In this document: one piece after another, positions 34,850-43,964 of the stretch | Position numbering within the stretch: the first letter of the stretch is position 1 | Layout of the letters: each line of letters begins with the position of its first letter | From: Roseiflexaceae bacterium | GTDB taxonomy: Bacteria; Chloroflexota; Chloroflexia; Chloroflexales; Roseiflexaceae | Assembly (NCBI GenBank): GCA_947474225.1 | Contig: CANJHS010000003.1 | Location: forward strand, 55,422 to 119,421 | Direction of reading: 5' to 3' | Length of the DNA stretch: 64,000 nt | Made by a program: the position numbers and the translations under genes | The notes under the pieces: generated by a model | What the model was told of the DNA's origin: nothing | The model's input: only the letters and a program-made list of their open reading frames with translations | Databases searched by the model: none

Positions 34850-35908
34850 TTAGCTTTTATGCTTGGCGCGCATGTCTTCGATGGCGCGTTGGATGCGGTG
34901 TTCGTCGCCGGCCGTCTCGAGGGGATCCTTGCGCAACCGGTGACGCAATGCCAAGACAGCAACGCGTAGGACGTCATCTGCACCGGCGCTGGTGCGCTTT
35001 TCGTATGCTGCTAATGCACCGGCAGCGCGGGTGAGGGTCAATTCGCCGCGATGGCCATCGATTGCTAACAAGGCACACAGTTCTGCGGCCGCATAGAGAC
35101 AGGTGTCCAAGATTTCGACATCGGGGAGCAACTTCTGGGCAGCTTTGATTTTTTTGCCCAACTTGAGCTGTTCTTTTTCCCATGTCTCACAAAACGTGAC
35201 CGGATCGAGGTCGTAGGCACGCCGGCGCCGCACAATTTCGACGCGCTCTGGGATATTCGTAATCGTGGTGATACGTGCGTGTAATCCAAAGCGATCAAGT
35301 AGCTGCGGACGTAAATCACCTTCTTCGGGATTACCCGATCCGACCAGCACAAAGCGCGCGGGGTGGCGCACACTGATGCCTTCACGCTCGACGACATTGA
35401 CACCCGAGGTGGCGACGTCCAACAGCAAGTCGACCAGGTGATCTTCGAGCAAGTTGACTTCGTCGATGTACAAAAATCCGCGATTGGCCCGGGCCAACAA
35501 CCCTGGCGCAAATGCCTGCACGCCGTCGACCAATGCACGTTCGATGTCGAGTGCACCAACAACCCGATCCTCTGTCGCGCCCAACGGCAAATCGACAACG
35601 GGGACAGGGTGCATCTGCGCTGCATGCTTGTGGCCATCATTACAGAACGTACACATCGGCGACGGATGTAATGGATTACAGTTATACGGGCATCCAACCA
35701 CGGTAGAAACCTGCGGCAACATGTCGGCCAATGCACGCACTGCTGTGCTTTTGGCGGTCCCGCGATGACCCATAATCATTACCCCACCAATGGTGGGGTC
35801 GATGACACACAAGGTCAGCGCGAGTTTGAGCTCTGCTTGACCGACAATTGCCGAAAAAGGGAACACCTGTTGCGCCTTGGGCTTCGACTGAGCGGCATCC
35901 TGTGCCAT
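34850..35908 (-). CDS. bchI: Magnesium chelatase ATPase subunit I
   Basis: 352 residues, AAA+ ATPase with Walker A GHRGTAKST (about 47-55), Walker B FLYIDEVNLL and sensor GSGNPEEGDLRPQLLDRFGL. It powers Mg2+ insertion with BchD and BchH. Between Walker A and B there are four cysteines (C73, C77, C86, C89; spacing C-x3-C-x8-C-x2-C) that could bind a metal or form redox disulfides. AAAGGA precedes the ATG. Last gene of the operon pucC-like, methyltransferase, bchI (22-base gap). Confidence 0.95.
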   Translation of the reverse strand: MAQDAAQSKPKAQQVFPFSAIVGQAELKLALTLCVIDPTIGGVMIMGHRGTAKSTAVRALADMLPQVSTVVGCPYNCNPLHPSPMCTFCNDGHKHAAQMHPVPVVDLPLGATEDRVVGALDIERALVDGVQAFAPGLLARANRGFLYIDEVNLLEDHLVDLLLDVATSGVNVVEREGISVRHPARFVLVGSGNPEEGDLRPQLLDRFGLHARITTITNIPERVEIVRRRRAYDLDPVTFCETWEKEQLKLGKKIKAAQKLLPDVEILDTCLYAAAELCALLAIDGHRGELTLTRAAGALAAYEKRTSAGADDVLRVAVLALRHRLRKDPLETAGDEHRIQRAIEDMRAKHKS

Positions 35909-35930
35909 GCTGAGGAGTCCTTTCCGTCCG

Positions 35931-36722
35931 TCAACGCGCTACTTCGGCGGCTTGATGGTGGATACGGTACGAGTTTATCACGAAGCGACGCTCGTACGGC
36001 ACGACCGTGTCGAAGTCCGGCCATTCTTCGTGCGCCCATTCCGCAACCTTCACCAAGGTTGCGTCGAGCAGGGTGGGTTCGATCGCCCAGGTCTCGGGAT
36101 CGCTGCGGCTCTGCATCTGGGCGAGCATCTGCGCAGGTGACGCAAATGCTTGCCAGCTGGCGGCAACACCCTCGGGGATTGGTTCTGCGCCCATTCTCGC
36201 CAAGAATTGTTGTTTGGCCGCCCCAGCACCAGGAGGACGGATACCGGGCGACAGCGCCATTATGACTTCGCGCATGCGATTCCGCATACGCATCGCCGGC
36301 GACGCCGGGTCATTCCAATCCCGGCCTTCGATAAACAACCCGCCCTCTCGCAACACGCGCACCGATTCACGTAATACTTCACGCCAGTCGCTGGCGTGGT
36401 GCAACACATGCACGGCCAGGGTTGCGTCGAAACTCCCAGTCGCAAACGGCATAGCCATCATGTCGGCGACAACAAGCTTATCGAGACCACGTTGTGTAGC
36501 TCCATGCAACATCCCCGGCGAGACATCGAAGCCGACCAGCGTACAGCCATTGGCGACCACCGGGGCGGCAATGCGCCCCGTGCCTATCCCTATTTCCAGA
36601 ATGCGCCCGCCCAAGCCAACGTGTGTGGCCAGATAACGACCGATATCTGTCGAGACCGTTGTGCTGTGTACATGGATATCGTCGTAGTTCGCGGCTACTT
36701 TTTGGAAGTCGAATTTGCTCAT
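35931..36722 (-). CDS. Class I SAM-dependent methyltransferase of the bch operon
   Basis: 263 residues with a Methyltransf_11/UbiE-type Rossmann fold: ILEIGIGTGRIAAPV (motif I), LVGFDVSPGML (acidic end of strand 2) and ATLAVHVLHH (motif IV). It does not show the N-terminal features of BchM (Mg-protoporphyrin methyltransferase) that I would expect. It lies 14 bases after the pucC-like gene and 22 bases before bchI, so a role in pigment or quinone methylation is plausible but unproved. ATG 36722 begins a normal fold; the Shine-Dalgarno (GGGAT) is weak. Confidence 0.75.
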   Translation of the reverse strand: MSKFDFQKVAANYDDIHVHSTTVSTDIGRYLATHVGLGGRILEIGIGTGRIAAPVVANGCTLVGFDVSPGMLHGATQRGLDKLVVADMMAMPFATGSFDATLAVHVLHHASDWREVLRESVRVLREGGLFIEGRDWNDPASPAMRMRNRMREVIMALSPGIRPPGAGAAKQQFLARMGAEPIPEGVAASWQAFASPAQMLAQMQSRSDPETWAIEPTLLDATLVKVAEWAHEEWPDFDTVVPYERRFVINSYRIHHQAAEVAR

Positions 36723-36736
36723 CGGATCCCTATCAG

Positions 36737-38104
36737 CTACGCAGCAGCGCCATTTTCCATCGCCAACGATAAGTCTCTGACACTCAACGAGCGGAATTCC
36801 GCAATACTGACATTGCGGAGCATCGCTGCACCGAGCACCATCAGAACCAACTCCAACCCGAATATCGTCGTGTATCCAAGGGTTGGCGACATCAACCCTG
36901 TCTCTATAAGACCTGATTTGAGGGCACCGCTCAGAATCGTCGAAAGCCCCGTACCGAACGCCTGCGCCATACCCCACATGCCCATGTATAGTCCTGTCGA
37001 TCCTTCGACGGTCATATCCATCATCAATGACAATGCACCAACGTTATAGAATCCAGTAAACAACCCCATCACAATTAACGAAGGGGTCATCAAGGAGCGT
37101 TGTTCCGTGTATGCGGCAATGGCGAGCATACCCAGCCCAAATGCCGTCCCGAGACCACCGACAATCCCAATCGTTTTCTTCTTGACCGATGTCGTGCTAC
37201 TCAAAATACCCATGATAATCATGCCAATGAGCACGCCGCTGCCCCACATCGTGTTGAACGATGACGTTTCTTTGATGCTCATCCCGAACACTTCACCGCC
37301 GAACACTTCCAGGATTGCATCCTGCAAGAAAATGCCAATAATCGAGAAAATGACAAACAAGAAAAATGCGCGGACCTGACTGTTTGTTCTGATAAGTTTG
37401 GCTGCAACGCCCAACGCATTCAGCGGCGTTACCGCGGCGGTCATCGACGATGCGGCCATCTGGCGGAGCTCTTCGTTTGTACGTCGCTTCTCGACACCAA
37501 GGATTGGTAATGCCGCTATCAGGACAATCAGGGGGGTGAATGAGTAGATTCGCTCCATCTCGGCAAAGACAAATGTCTCGCTGATGTTTACTTTGATGAC
37601 GATTGCTGCTGCAATTGCACTGATAATCGTGAAGGTCCAGACAACTGCAACCACTGCGCCGCGTTTTTCGGATGGGGTCACTTCTGCAATCAACGCATGG
37701 TGTGAGTCACCGGTGGTTGCAATCCCAATGCCAAAAAGGAACAGTAAGCCAAATCCAAAGACGAAGCCCAATGTACTGCCTTGACTCATCATCAATGCAA
37801 CGCGTGGCAAGAAGACGAAGACCATCGCTGCCAACATACTCCCAATGAAGAAATATGGGGTGCGGCGATAGCCGAGCAACGGGTAACGATCGGTGAGTCG
37901 ACCCATAACAACCTGGAATGGCGACAAAAAGTGGTGCATGCCAATCATGATGGTGATGACCACTGCAGTAATACCGAGTTCATGGATTGATACACGATTA
38001 AAATTACTCGTCAACAATGCAAACATCCAACCTGCGCCGATTTTGGGGAGTGCCAGCCGGAGGGTATTCAAAATACCCCGACCTACGCGCAACAATGCTA
38101 CCAT
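36737..38104 (-). CDS. BCD-family MFS transporter (PucC/LhaA-like)
   Basis: 455 residues, about 12 helices. The family trait is the start LRLALPKIGAGWMFALLTSNFNRV and the loop GRLTDRYPLLGYRRTPYFFIG. Proteins of this group (PucC, LhaA, Bch2/ORF428) assist assembly of light-harvesting complexes or carry (bacterio)chlorophyll; they occur only with chlorophototrophy or close to it. ATG 38104 is preceded by GAAAGGTGG. First gene of the operon with the methyltransferase and bchI. Confidence 0.9.
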   Translation of the reverse strand: MVALLRVGRGILNTLRLALPKIGAGWMFALLTSNFNRVSIHELGITAVVITIMIGMHHFLSPFQVVMGRLTDRYPLLGYRRTPYFFIGSMLAAMVFVFLPRVALMMSQGSTLGFVFGFGLLFLFGIGIATTGDSHHALIAEVTPSEKRGAVVAVVWTFTIISAIAAAIVIKVNISETFVFAEMERIYSFTPLIVLIAALPILGVEKRRTNEELRQMAASSMTAAVTPLNALGVAAKLIRTNSQVRAFFLFVIFSIIGIFLQDAILEVFGGEVFGMSIKETSSFNTMWGSGVLIGMIIMGILSSTTSVKKKTIGIVGGLGTAFGLGMLAIAAYTEQRSLMTPSLIVMGLFTGFYNVGALSLMMDMTVEGSTGLYMGMWGMAQAFGTGLSTILSGALKSGLIETGLMSPTLGYTTIFGLELVLMVLGAAMLRNVSIAEFRSLSVRDLSLAMENGAAA

Positions 38105-38168
38105 AGCGTTCCACCTTTCAGTCTTCTCGTCTCCGTCACGGACTGACGTAGTACCGAGTCTAACGCAG

Positions 38169-38174
38169 AGTATA
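38169..38174 (-). promoter_or_regulatory. -10 box of the pucC-like/bchI operon
   Basis: TATACT on the minus strand, with a weak -35 (TTTCAG) 19 bases upstream. The leader would be about 58 bases. Confidence 0.4.
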
Positions 38175-38245
38175 TCACTGGAAAAATCTGCAACTGAAAC
38201 GGTATTTCGCACAAGCATTGGATTATTTGTACACAATAGCTACAC

Positions 38246-38276
38246 AAAAAAGCATACGCACGAAACGTGCGTATGC
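38246..38276 (-). terminator. Terminator of the M24 peptidase gene
   Basis: 11-bp perfect stem GCATACGCACG with AAA loop followed on the minus strand by a T-run of six, 45 bases after the stop. Confidence 0.8.
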
Positions 38277-38321
38277 AGTGGTATTAGAGCTTTGCAAAGC
38301 CATAACAGAAGCAGTGCAAAA

Positions 38322-39503
38322 TCAGATCAGACGGATAGATGTCTGTTCTTTTGACAAGAATTCAACGCCAGTTTCGGTCACGAGAACATCCTCTTCGAGA
38401 CCGATGTACCCTGCCGACGTAATCACTCCGAGCTCGAGGGTATAGATGTTGCCTACTTCGACCTTCATATCGGGGGTAGATCCATAGCGTTCCCACCGAG
38501 GTCCGAGCAGCGGGCCACCATCGTGACACGCCTTCCCGAGACCGTGGCCAAATGCATGCATATATTCGTCATAGCCGGCGTCAATAATGACATCGCGCGC
38601 CACGGCATCGACTTCATGACCTTTCGCACCAGGACGGAGCGCTTTTGCACCCTCGCGGATGGCCTGACGGACCGTATCGAATGCACGCTGCAGTTCGGCC
38701 GGCATCGCGGTTTCGCCCGGCTTGCGCACATACCAGAGTCGTTGGATGTCTGAGCAATAGCCATCCTGTTGGACACCCAAATCGATATGGACGATATGCC
38801 CAGCTTCGATTTTGATATGTTCGCTTGGGACCCCATGCCCAATCGCTGAGTTCGGACCGCTATTGACAATCGGACAACCGTCCCACGCCCAGGCAGCGGG
38901 CAAACCACGGCGTTTGAATTCACTGTGGATAAAGTCACCGATGTCTTTTTCGCTCCGGCCGATGCGAATTTCGCGGTCGACGAGGTCGACGATATCTTCG
39001 GTGGTGTCAATTGCAGCCTGAATACGCTGTACTTCGCCTGCCGTTTTGCGCGAACGGAGTGCACTCAGCAACGGTCCGGCACTGACCAAACGATCGATAA
39101 ACGGTGTACCGCGCAACAAATCCTGGAGCATCAGATGCATCCCGACCGTCAACCCATCTGAGGTTTTGTCGTCCATGCTGTAATTGAGCCCAATGTGTCG
39201 TGGATTGAGGGCAGTCAGCTCGGCGATGAGCGCCTGACGAATACCCGCATCGTACGAGACAATGCGGGGGAAAACGCCGTAGGCTTCGACGCCAGGGGCA
39301 TCATACCGACCGACAATGGCAACACGCTGGCCATTGCGTGCATAAATAAACGCAGACGGCCAGGTCACGTTGCTGCCGATCGCCAACTCGACGCCCGGAT
39401 CGGGTGATACAACCGTCTCGCGAGCAAAGGTCAACCAACAATCCAAATCGAATTCGTGCAACAATGCCGCCGCCTGGTCGGACTTTTCTTGGTAAATCGT
39501 CAT
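38322..39503 (-). CDS. M24-family metallopeptidase (Xaa-Pro aminopeptidase-like)
   Basis: 393 residues: creatinase-like N-terminal domain (about 1-150) and a pita-bread catalytic domain. The five metal ligands are seen in HIDLG, CSDIQRL, HAFGHGLG, YTLELG and GLEEDV. It removes N-terminal residues ahead of proline or acts on related dipeptides. ATG 39503 has AAAGG upstream. It follows adenylate kinase by 42 bases; adk next to an M24 enzyme also occurs as adk-map in ribosomal protein operons, but this protein is the longer PepP/PepQ type. Confidence 0.88.
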   Translation of the reverse strand: MTIYQEKSDQAAALLHEFDLDCWLTFARETVVSPDPGVELAIGSNVTWPSAFIYARNGQRVAIVGRYDAPGVEAYGVFPRIVSYDAGIRQALIAELTALNPRHIGLNYSMDDKTSDGLTVGMHLMLQDLLRGTPFIDRLVSAGPLLSALRSRKTAGEVQRIQAAIDTTEDIVDLVDREIRIGRSEKDIGDFIHSEFKRRGLPAAWAWDGCPIVNSGPNSAIGHGVPSEHIKIEAGHIVHIDLGVQQDGYCSDIQRLWYVRKPGETAMPAELQRAFDTVRQAIREGAKALRPGAKGHEVDAVARDVIIDAGYDEYMHAFGHGLGKACHDGGPLLGPRWERYGSTPDMKVEVGNIYTLELGVITSAGYIGLEEDVLVTETGVEFLSKEQTSIRLI

Positions 39504-39545
39504 CGTGTCGCCTTTCAAGAGAGAGAAAGAATATATTCCGACGCT

Positions 39546-40220
39546 CTATACCGGTGTAACGGTCTGGTTGAGCATCGACAAAATGGTACGTGCAATTGCG
39601 CCAGCCTCGGCGCGCGCATCCACCCTACAAAGAATGCCTTGCTCTTCGTAGTGCGCAATCAGAGGAGCAGTGGTGTTGTGATATACCCGAAGGCGGTGCG
39701 CAATGATATCTGGTGCATCATCAGGGCGCACGGTGAGGACACCATGTTGCGCTACACAACGCGCCATAGCAGTCGCATCAGACATATGGACAGGGTATGT
39801 CTCATCCGGAGTGACACACATACGACGGCCACCGAGTCGTTCGAATACCTGTTCATCCGGGAGTTCGAGGAGGATGACCGCATCAATGCGCCGGCCAAAG
39901 CGGGCCAACATCTGCGGTAAGGCTGCTGCCTGCGCCAAATTCCGTGGATACCCATCGAGGAGAATGCCGTGCTGTGATGCAATCTGGGTACACTGGGCCA
40001 AGAGCACTCGACCAATCATGTCATCCGTCACGAAGTCCCCGGCATCGATACGCCGGGCAATCTCTTGACCCAACGCCGAGCCAGTTTGTATTTCATCCCG
40101 CAAAATCACCCCCGTCGAAATCACTGTGATGTCGATAAGGGCACTGAGTGACTGACCCACTGTGCTTTTGCCCGCACCAGGCGGTCCAATGAGCACAATG
40201 TGCAGAGGAGCTGGCGGCAT
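39546..40220 (-). CDS. adk: Adenylate kinase family protein
   Basis: 224 residues. P-loop GPPGAGKST, NMP-binding part STGVILRDEI, LLDGYPRN and the LID beginning GGRRMCV. The LID is long with one conserved cysteine and no four-cysteine zinc set. It interconverts AMP, ADP and ATP. The DGYPRN motif with tyrosine for phenylalanine and the divergent LID leave room for a nucleotide preference other than AMP, so this may be a second kinase of the family. AAGGA precedes the ATG; 9 bases after the LysM gene. Confidence 0.82.
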   Translation of the reverse strand: MPPAPLHIVLIGPPGAGKSTVGQSLSALIDITVISTGVILRDEIQTGSALGQEIARRIDAGDFVTDDMIGRVLLAQCTQIASQHGILLDGYPRNLAQAAALPQMLARFGRRIDAVILLELPDEQVFERLGGRRMCVTPDETYPVHMSDATAMARCVAQHGVLTVRPDDAPDIIAHRLRVYHNTTAPLIAHYEEQGILCRVDARAEAGAIARTILSMLNQTVTPV

Positions 40221-40229
40221 ACGTGTTCC

Positions 40230-40694
40230 TTAGGGGGTTGCTGTGGCTACGCTATCGATGGTCGGTACCGGCGTCTCTGTCGGTTCGATAGTAGGGGTGT
40301 CTTGTGGGCCAAAAGTAGGAGCGGGGAGTGGGGTGCGATCAACGAGAGAAGGGATGATCAGCGACTGACCGATTTGAATCGATTCAGGACTGGCAATGTC
40401 GTTCGCTACCATGATTTCTTCGACGGTCGTACTGAAGTCATCCGCTATCGCACTGAGGGTGTCACCGGACTTCACAATATATAACCCACTCGGCGTGGCA
40501 GACGGAATGATTCCAAGCGCATAGGCAGTCACAGTGGCGTTAATGTCAAGTGTGGCAGCCGGAGTGATATACAACAATGCAGCCGACGTCTCACGCGGGG
40601 CGAGTGCATCGGTCGCAGAGGAGCAGCTCATCAAGCAGAGTACGAATACGCAGAAAGCGAAAACGCGAAACGTACGCAAATGGCTACGAGACAT
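40230..40694 (-). CDS. LysM-domain lipoprotein
   Basis: 154 residues. Signal peptide with lipobox LMSC (Cys about 24), then a threonine/alanine-rich stretch, a LysM domain (YIVKSGDTLSAIADDF to QIGQSLIIP, about 70-115) that binds peptidoglycan or similar glycans, and a proline/threonine-rich C-terminal tail. GGAGGGG upstream fixes ATG 40694. It leads the short operon to adk and the M24 peptidase. Confidence 0.85.
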   Translation of the reverse strand: MSRSHLRTFRVFAFCVFVLCLMSCSSATDALAPRETSAALLYITPAATLDINATVTAYALGIIPSATPSGLYIVKSGDTLSAIADDFSTTVEEIMVANDIASPESIQIGQSLIIPSLVDRTPLPAPTFGPQDTPTIEPTETPVPTIDSVATATP

Positions 40695-40729
40695 GCATCC
40701 CCTCCATGCAGACCAATACAATTGCGTCA

Positions 40730-41803
40730 TTATAGCACAGCACTTCCGAGGCCCGACGAAGGCACGAGTTCGCGAAAAAGCGGGAAGGTGGGATGGTTCT
40801 TAAGGCGCTCAATTGGCCATTCTCCTCGCCACACTGCCTCTGCAAGTGTATGACCTTGGCTTGCCAAGACATCACGTCCATGGAGTGCATCGCGACTAGA
40901 TTGCTGCGCAATGATATGTGCAACAGTATACGATGGACCGAATCTGTCACGAAATAACGGATAGGGTAATCGCACCGGCAATCGATGGTCATCACAGATC
41001 CTGAGCAGCGCAGCATTGCGTTCACTCTGATATAACAGGTCAATGGTCGATCCATCACGATAGAGCTCTCGAAGATACGAAAGAGGATAATTTCCCACGC
41101 GGATCATGACGTCATTCATACGATTCCGATGCCGTATATTTGGCATTCGCAAGTAGTCCCAGTAGACAAAATCTGCACCCGCTGCCGCGACCTGTTGGAT
41201 AACCTGCGTCATCGCATAGTCTGTGTCATTTATGTACGGCACGAGGGGCATAAATGCAACACCGACGGGAATTCCTGCTTGTTTGAGCGTACGTACTAGT
41301 GCCAAACGCTGTGCAAACGATGCGACTTTGTCTTCGAATTTCTGCTGCAGGTCCTGCGTGTGTGACATGACCGAAACGACAACCATTGCAAATCGTTTGG
41401 CATGTATCTGTGTCAGCAAATCGAGGTCATCCAGCACAAACGGGCTTTTGGTCATGATCACAACGGGATGTGGACGTTCGGCCAACACCGTGAGGACAGA
41501 GCGGGTACGACGAAAGCGCTGTTCTGCCGGTTGGTACGGGTCACTATCCGCAACAAGGCCAATGACATCATCTGGGTGCATAGTATCGAGCTCGTCCTGA
41601 GCGCTCTGAGCAATGTTTGCCATCATGCGAACACTCTCGTTCAGCGGACGTGACACGATTCCCCATCCCTCACAATACGCGCAGCCGTATTCACAACCGT
41701 CATATATAGCGGTGTGGTTGCGAGCCATGGACGCATCATCAATAGCTGACAAAGGTCGGCCAAACAATGATTGTCTATTTACATCAACGAGAAATATTGG
41801 CAT
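40730..41803 (-). CDS. Radical SAM protein (SPL/Rv2578c-like)
   Basis: 357 residues with the cluster motif CEYGCAYC (C-x3-C-x2-C) near residue 38 and a partial TIM barrel. General look (TKSPFVLDDLDLL, VSVMSHTQDL, MPLVPYINDTD) matches the group related to spore photoproduct lyase and Rv2578c, whose substrates are mostly unknown. It lacks obvious extra cluster domains. No clear Shine-Dalgarno precedes ATG 41803. It follows the NYN-domain gene by 36 bases. Confidence 0.8.
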   Translation of the reverse strand: MPIFLVDVNRQSLFGRPLSAIDDASMARNHTAIYDGCEYGCAYCEGWGIVSRPLNESVRMMANIAQSAQDELDTMHPDDVIGLVADSDPYQPAEQRFRRTRSVLTVLAERPHPVVIMTKSPFVLDDLDLLTQIHAKRFAMVVVSVMSHTQDLQQKFEDKVASFAQRLALVRTLKQAGIPVGVAFMPLVPYINDTDYAMTQVIQQVAAAGADFVYWDYLRMPNIRHRNRMNDVMIRVGNYPLSYLRELYRDGSTIDLLYQSERNAALLRICDDHRLPVRLPYPLFRDRFGPSYTVAHIIAQQSSRDALHGRDVLASQGHTLAEAVWRGEWPIERLKNHPTFPLFRELVPSSGLGSAVL

Positions 41804-41839
41804 CGTGTACCCGCATCATGCATCCAGAGTAGCCTGTGG

Positions 41840-42379
41840 TTATTTGCGTTGTTTGGGTTTGAGATCGCGTAAGCTCTCTTGCAAGAGGAGCTCTTCGTCG
41901 CTGACTTCGCGCGGCAAGTTCATTTCGACGCGCCATTGCTCTATCTGGATTGCCGTGAGTGGCACCTCGGGTTTTTCATCGTGGTATTCGGTCTTCGAGC
42001 TCGTTTGCCGTGACATTTGTTGGACGAGGATTCCATTGGGCATCACCCGCATACCATATTGATGAGCAACATCGATGATGCGGCGATCTGCGGTGACCAA
42101 GGCCCATTCTTTGGGCCGCGCAGTTTGTTTGATGCGACGAATAATCTGTGTATCGGCATCTTCGGGCGACAGCGCAAAGTGGCATGTCACTCCATAGCCG
42201 TTGAGTGATTGTTGATGGCCATATACACCACGATCAAAGACCACCACGACGTGGCGGCCTTTTTTGGCAGTGGCGACTTTGCGTAACTGCATGACGAGCT
42301 TGAATTCGTCATCGTGATCGCTAAGACTGATGTCGGGCATGCTCCCGATAAGATTATGTCCATCGACAAGATAATTCAT
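41840..42379 (-). CDS. NYN-domain ribonuclease-like protein (YacP family)
   Basis: 179 residues. PIN-like fold with the acidic residues in YLVDGHNLIG, VVVFDRG and EDADTQIIRRI and VTADRRI, as in YacP/Rae1, a ribosome-associated mRNA endonuclease of Firmicutes. The C-terminal 50 residues are charged and probably flexible. Same direction as the radical SAM gene. Activity is inferred from the intact acidic residues. Confidence 0.85.
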   Translation of the reverse strand: MNYLVDGHNLIGSMPDISLSDHDDEFKLVMQLRKVATAKKGRHVVVVFDRGVYGHQQSLNGYGVTCHFALSPEDADTQIIRRIKQTARPKEWALVTADRRIIDVAHQYGMRVMPNGILVQQMSRQTSSKTEYHDEKPEVPLTAIQIEQWRVEMNLPREVSDEELLLQESLRDLKPKQRK

Positions 42380-42382
42380 GAG

Positions 42383-42412
42383 AAAAAATATGGAGCCGTC
42401 TACGACGGCTCC
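42383..42412 (-). terminator. Terminator after the golvesin-domain gene
   Basis: 9-bp perfect stem GGAGCCGTC with TAC loop, followed on the minus strand by ATATTTTTTC. Confidence 0.82.
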
Positions 42413-42434
42413 ACCAATCTAGCGGTTGCGCGTG

Positions 42435-43814
42435 TTATGGAATTACTATGCCTTTGATGGTGATTGGATCGACATCCCACGTGCCGACCTTGCTCATCCA
42501 GTCGGTTGCACGAGCGCGGAATTCATAGGCGCCTGGTCCCGTTGGCGAAAAGAGTGCTCCATTAGCAGATGTTCCCATTTGCCAGTCGAGCCACTCGCCG
42601 CCATCCACATGGTACTGGACATCATACGACTGAATCCCGCTGACGTCATCGTTCCCGGCCCATTTGACATAGACCGCACCGCCGTCCATCGGAGTTACTT
42701 CTTGGATCCACGCTACCGGTGGCATATTGTCATAGCGGGGGACCCACATCACTGCATCGAAACGCACACCTTGACTACTATCGCCGGTAATATCTGTCAG
42801 CGTGACCTTCGAAAAGCCAGGATTCATGTTGTAGATACCCAATGATGCCCAACGACCGCTCTGCAATGCCTGGTCAACCCAGACCTCATGCTCGTCGCCA
42901 TTGTTATTGACGTGATAGATTGCTTGACGCGTTGCGAACTTGCCACATGGCGGAATGAACGCCATGACCTCGTAATACCCAATTTGACCGAGATTCGTCT
43001 GCCAACTCGCATCATTCTCACTCTGTGCGGGATCGTTGGTACCGATGGTCCAGTCATGCTTGCCATTGAGACCGCAGTAATTATCATACCATTCAACTTT
43101 CGCCGAACTATGGTATCCATCTGCACCATTGTCAATGATGACGGTGCCCGGAGGATAGGCGAAGTTGGCTGCTGATGAGTCGACGAGCCCATCTGGACCA
43201 GGGTCGAGACCCATCCACAAGTAGGTGACTTTGACCCAATCGTTCCGTTGCATCCCGAGTCCATCCCAAAATGCACCGTCGGCAATGTCAATACCGTTAC
43301 CAATGGTGACATGACGACCGAACATGTCAAGTCCGCCATTGTAGCCAAAGTCTACGGCTGCTTGTGCCATCGGCATACCAATGGGCAAGTCACGATAGAA
43401 ACGTCGCTCAGGGGTCCAATATTCATCGTTCGTATTCCACGGACCAACATCCCAAACCGGCAGGACAACACTCTTATCTTTGTATGTGACCCGGACCTGG
43501 AACTCATTCCCACCCTGACTCGACAGTACTTTCCACGAAGGTAAAGCCACAAACCAGGCGCGTTCAGGTATACGATAGCCATTGGCGGTTTTCTTGCCGA
43601 CCAGGCCTTCACGGGTAGAGCGGACCGAATAAGTCGGTGCGAAACCCTGTTGGAATGCAGGCGGGGCTTGCGTCGGAGCTGGTTCGGCGGTTTCGGCGCT
43701 TTGAGATCCGTCCGAAATAGGAGGTGCTTCCTGCGCAAGTGCCACAAACGGCAATGCGAGGACTAGCATGACCAAACCCGTTATCAACCCCAAGATGTTC
43801 TTCCGTCGATACAT
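42435..43814 (-). CDS. Secreted protein with golvesin-like and fibronectin-like domains
   Basis: 459 residues. Signal peptide (about 1-28), proline/alanine/threonine-rich stretch, then a beta-barrel-like segment with VVLPVWDVGPWN and FGYNGGLDMFGR (about 100-220) that recalls RlpA-type double-psi barrels. A golvesin C-terminal-like carbohydrate-binding domain follows (ATRQAIYHVNNNGDEHEV to VRFDAVMWV, about 270-370). The end is an FN3-like domain (about 380-455). GGGAGA precedes ATG 43814. Probably binds cell-wall or extracellular glycan. Confidence 0.75.
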   Translation of the reverse strand: MYRRKNILGLITGLVMLVLALPFVALAQEAPPISDGSQSAETAEPAPTQAPPAFQQGFAPTYSVRSTREGLVGKKTANGYRIPERAWFVALPSWKVLSSQGGNEFQVRVTYKDKSVVLPVWDVGPWNTNDEYWTPERRFYRDLPIGMPMAQAAVDFGYNGGLDMFGRHVTIGNGIDIADGAFWDGLGMQRNDWVKVTYLWMGLDPGPDGLVDSSAANFAYPPGTVIIDNGADGYHSSAKVEWYDNYCGLNGKHDWTIGTNDPAQSENDASWQTNLGQIGYYEVMAFIPPCGKFATRQAIYHVNNNGDEHEVWVDQALQSGRWASLGIYNMNPGFSKVTLTDITGDSSQGVRFDAVMWVPRYDNMPPVAWIQEVTPMDGGAVYVKWAGNDDVSGIQSYDVQYHVDGGEWLDWQMGTSANGALFSPTGPGAYEFRARATDWMSKVGTWDVDPITIKGIVIP

Positions 43815-43964
43815 GTAATTCTCCCATACTGGTGCAATGATTCCCTGACACACACCGTGATGTTTTAAATTTTTACAACTACTGTCCCTCGTACCACACA
43901 CATATACGTTACCGCTTCTGGGTGCGTACTGTCAAGTCTCGTAGATGACAATGCTATGAATAGA

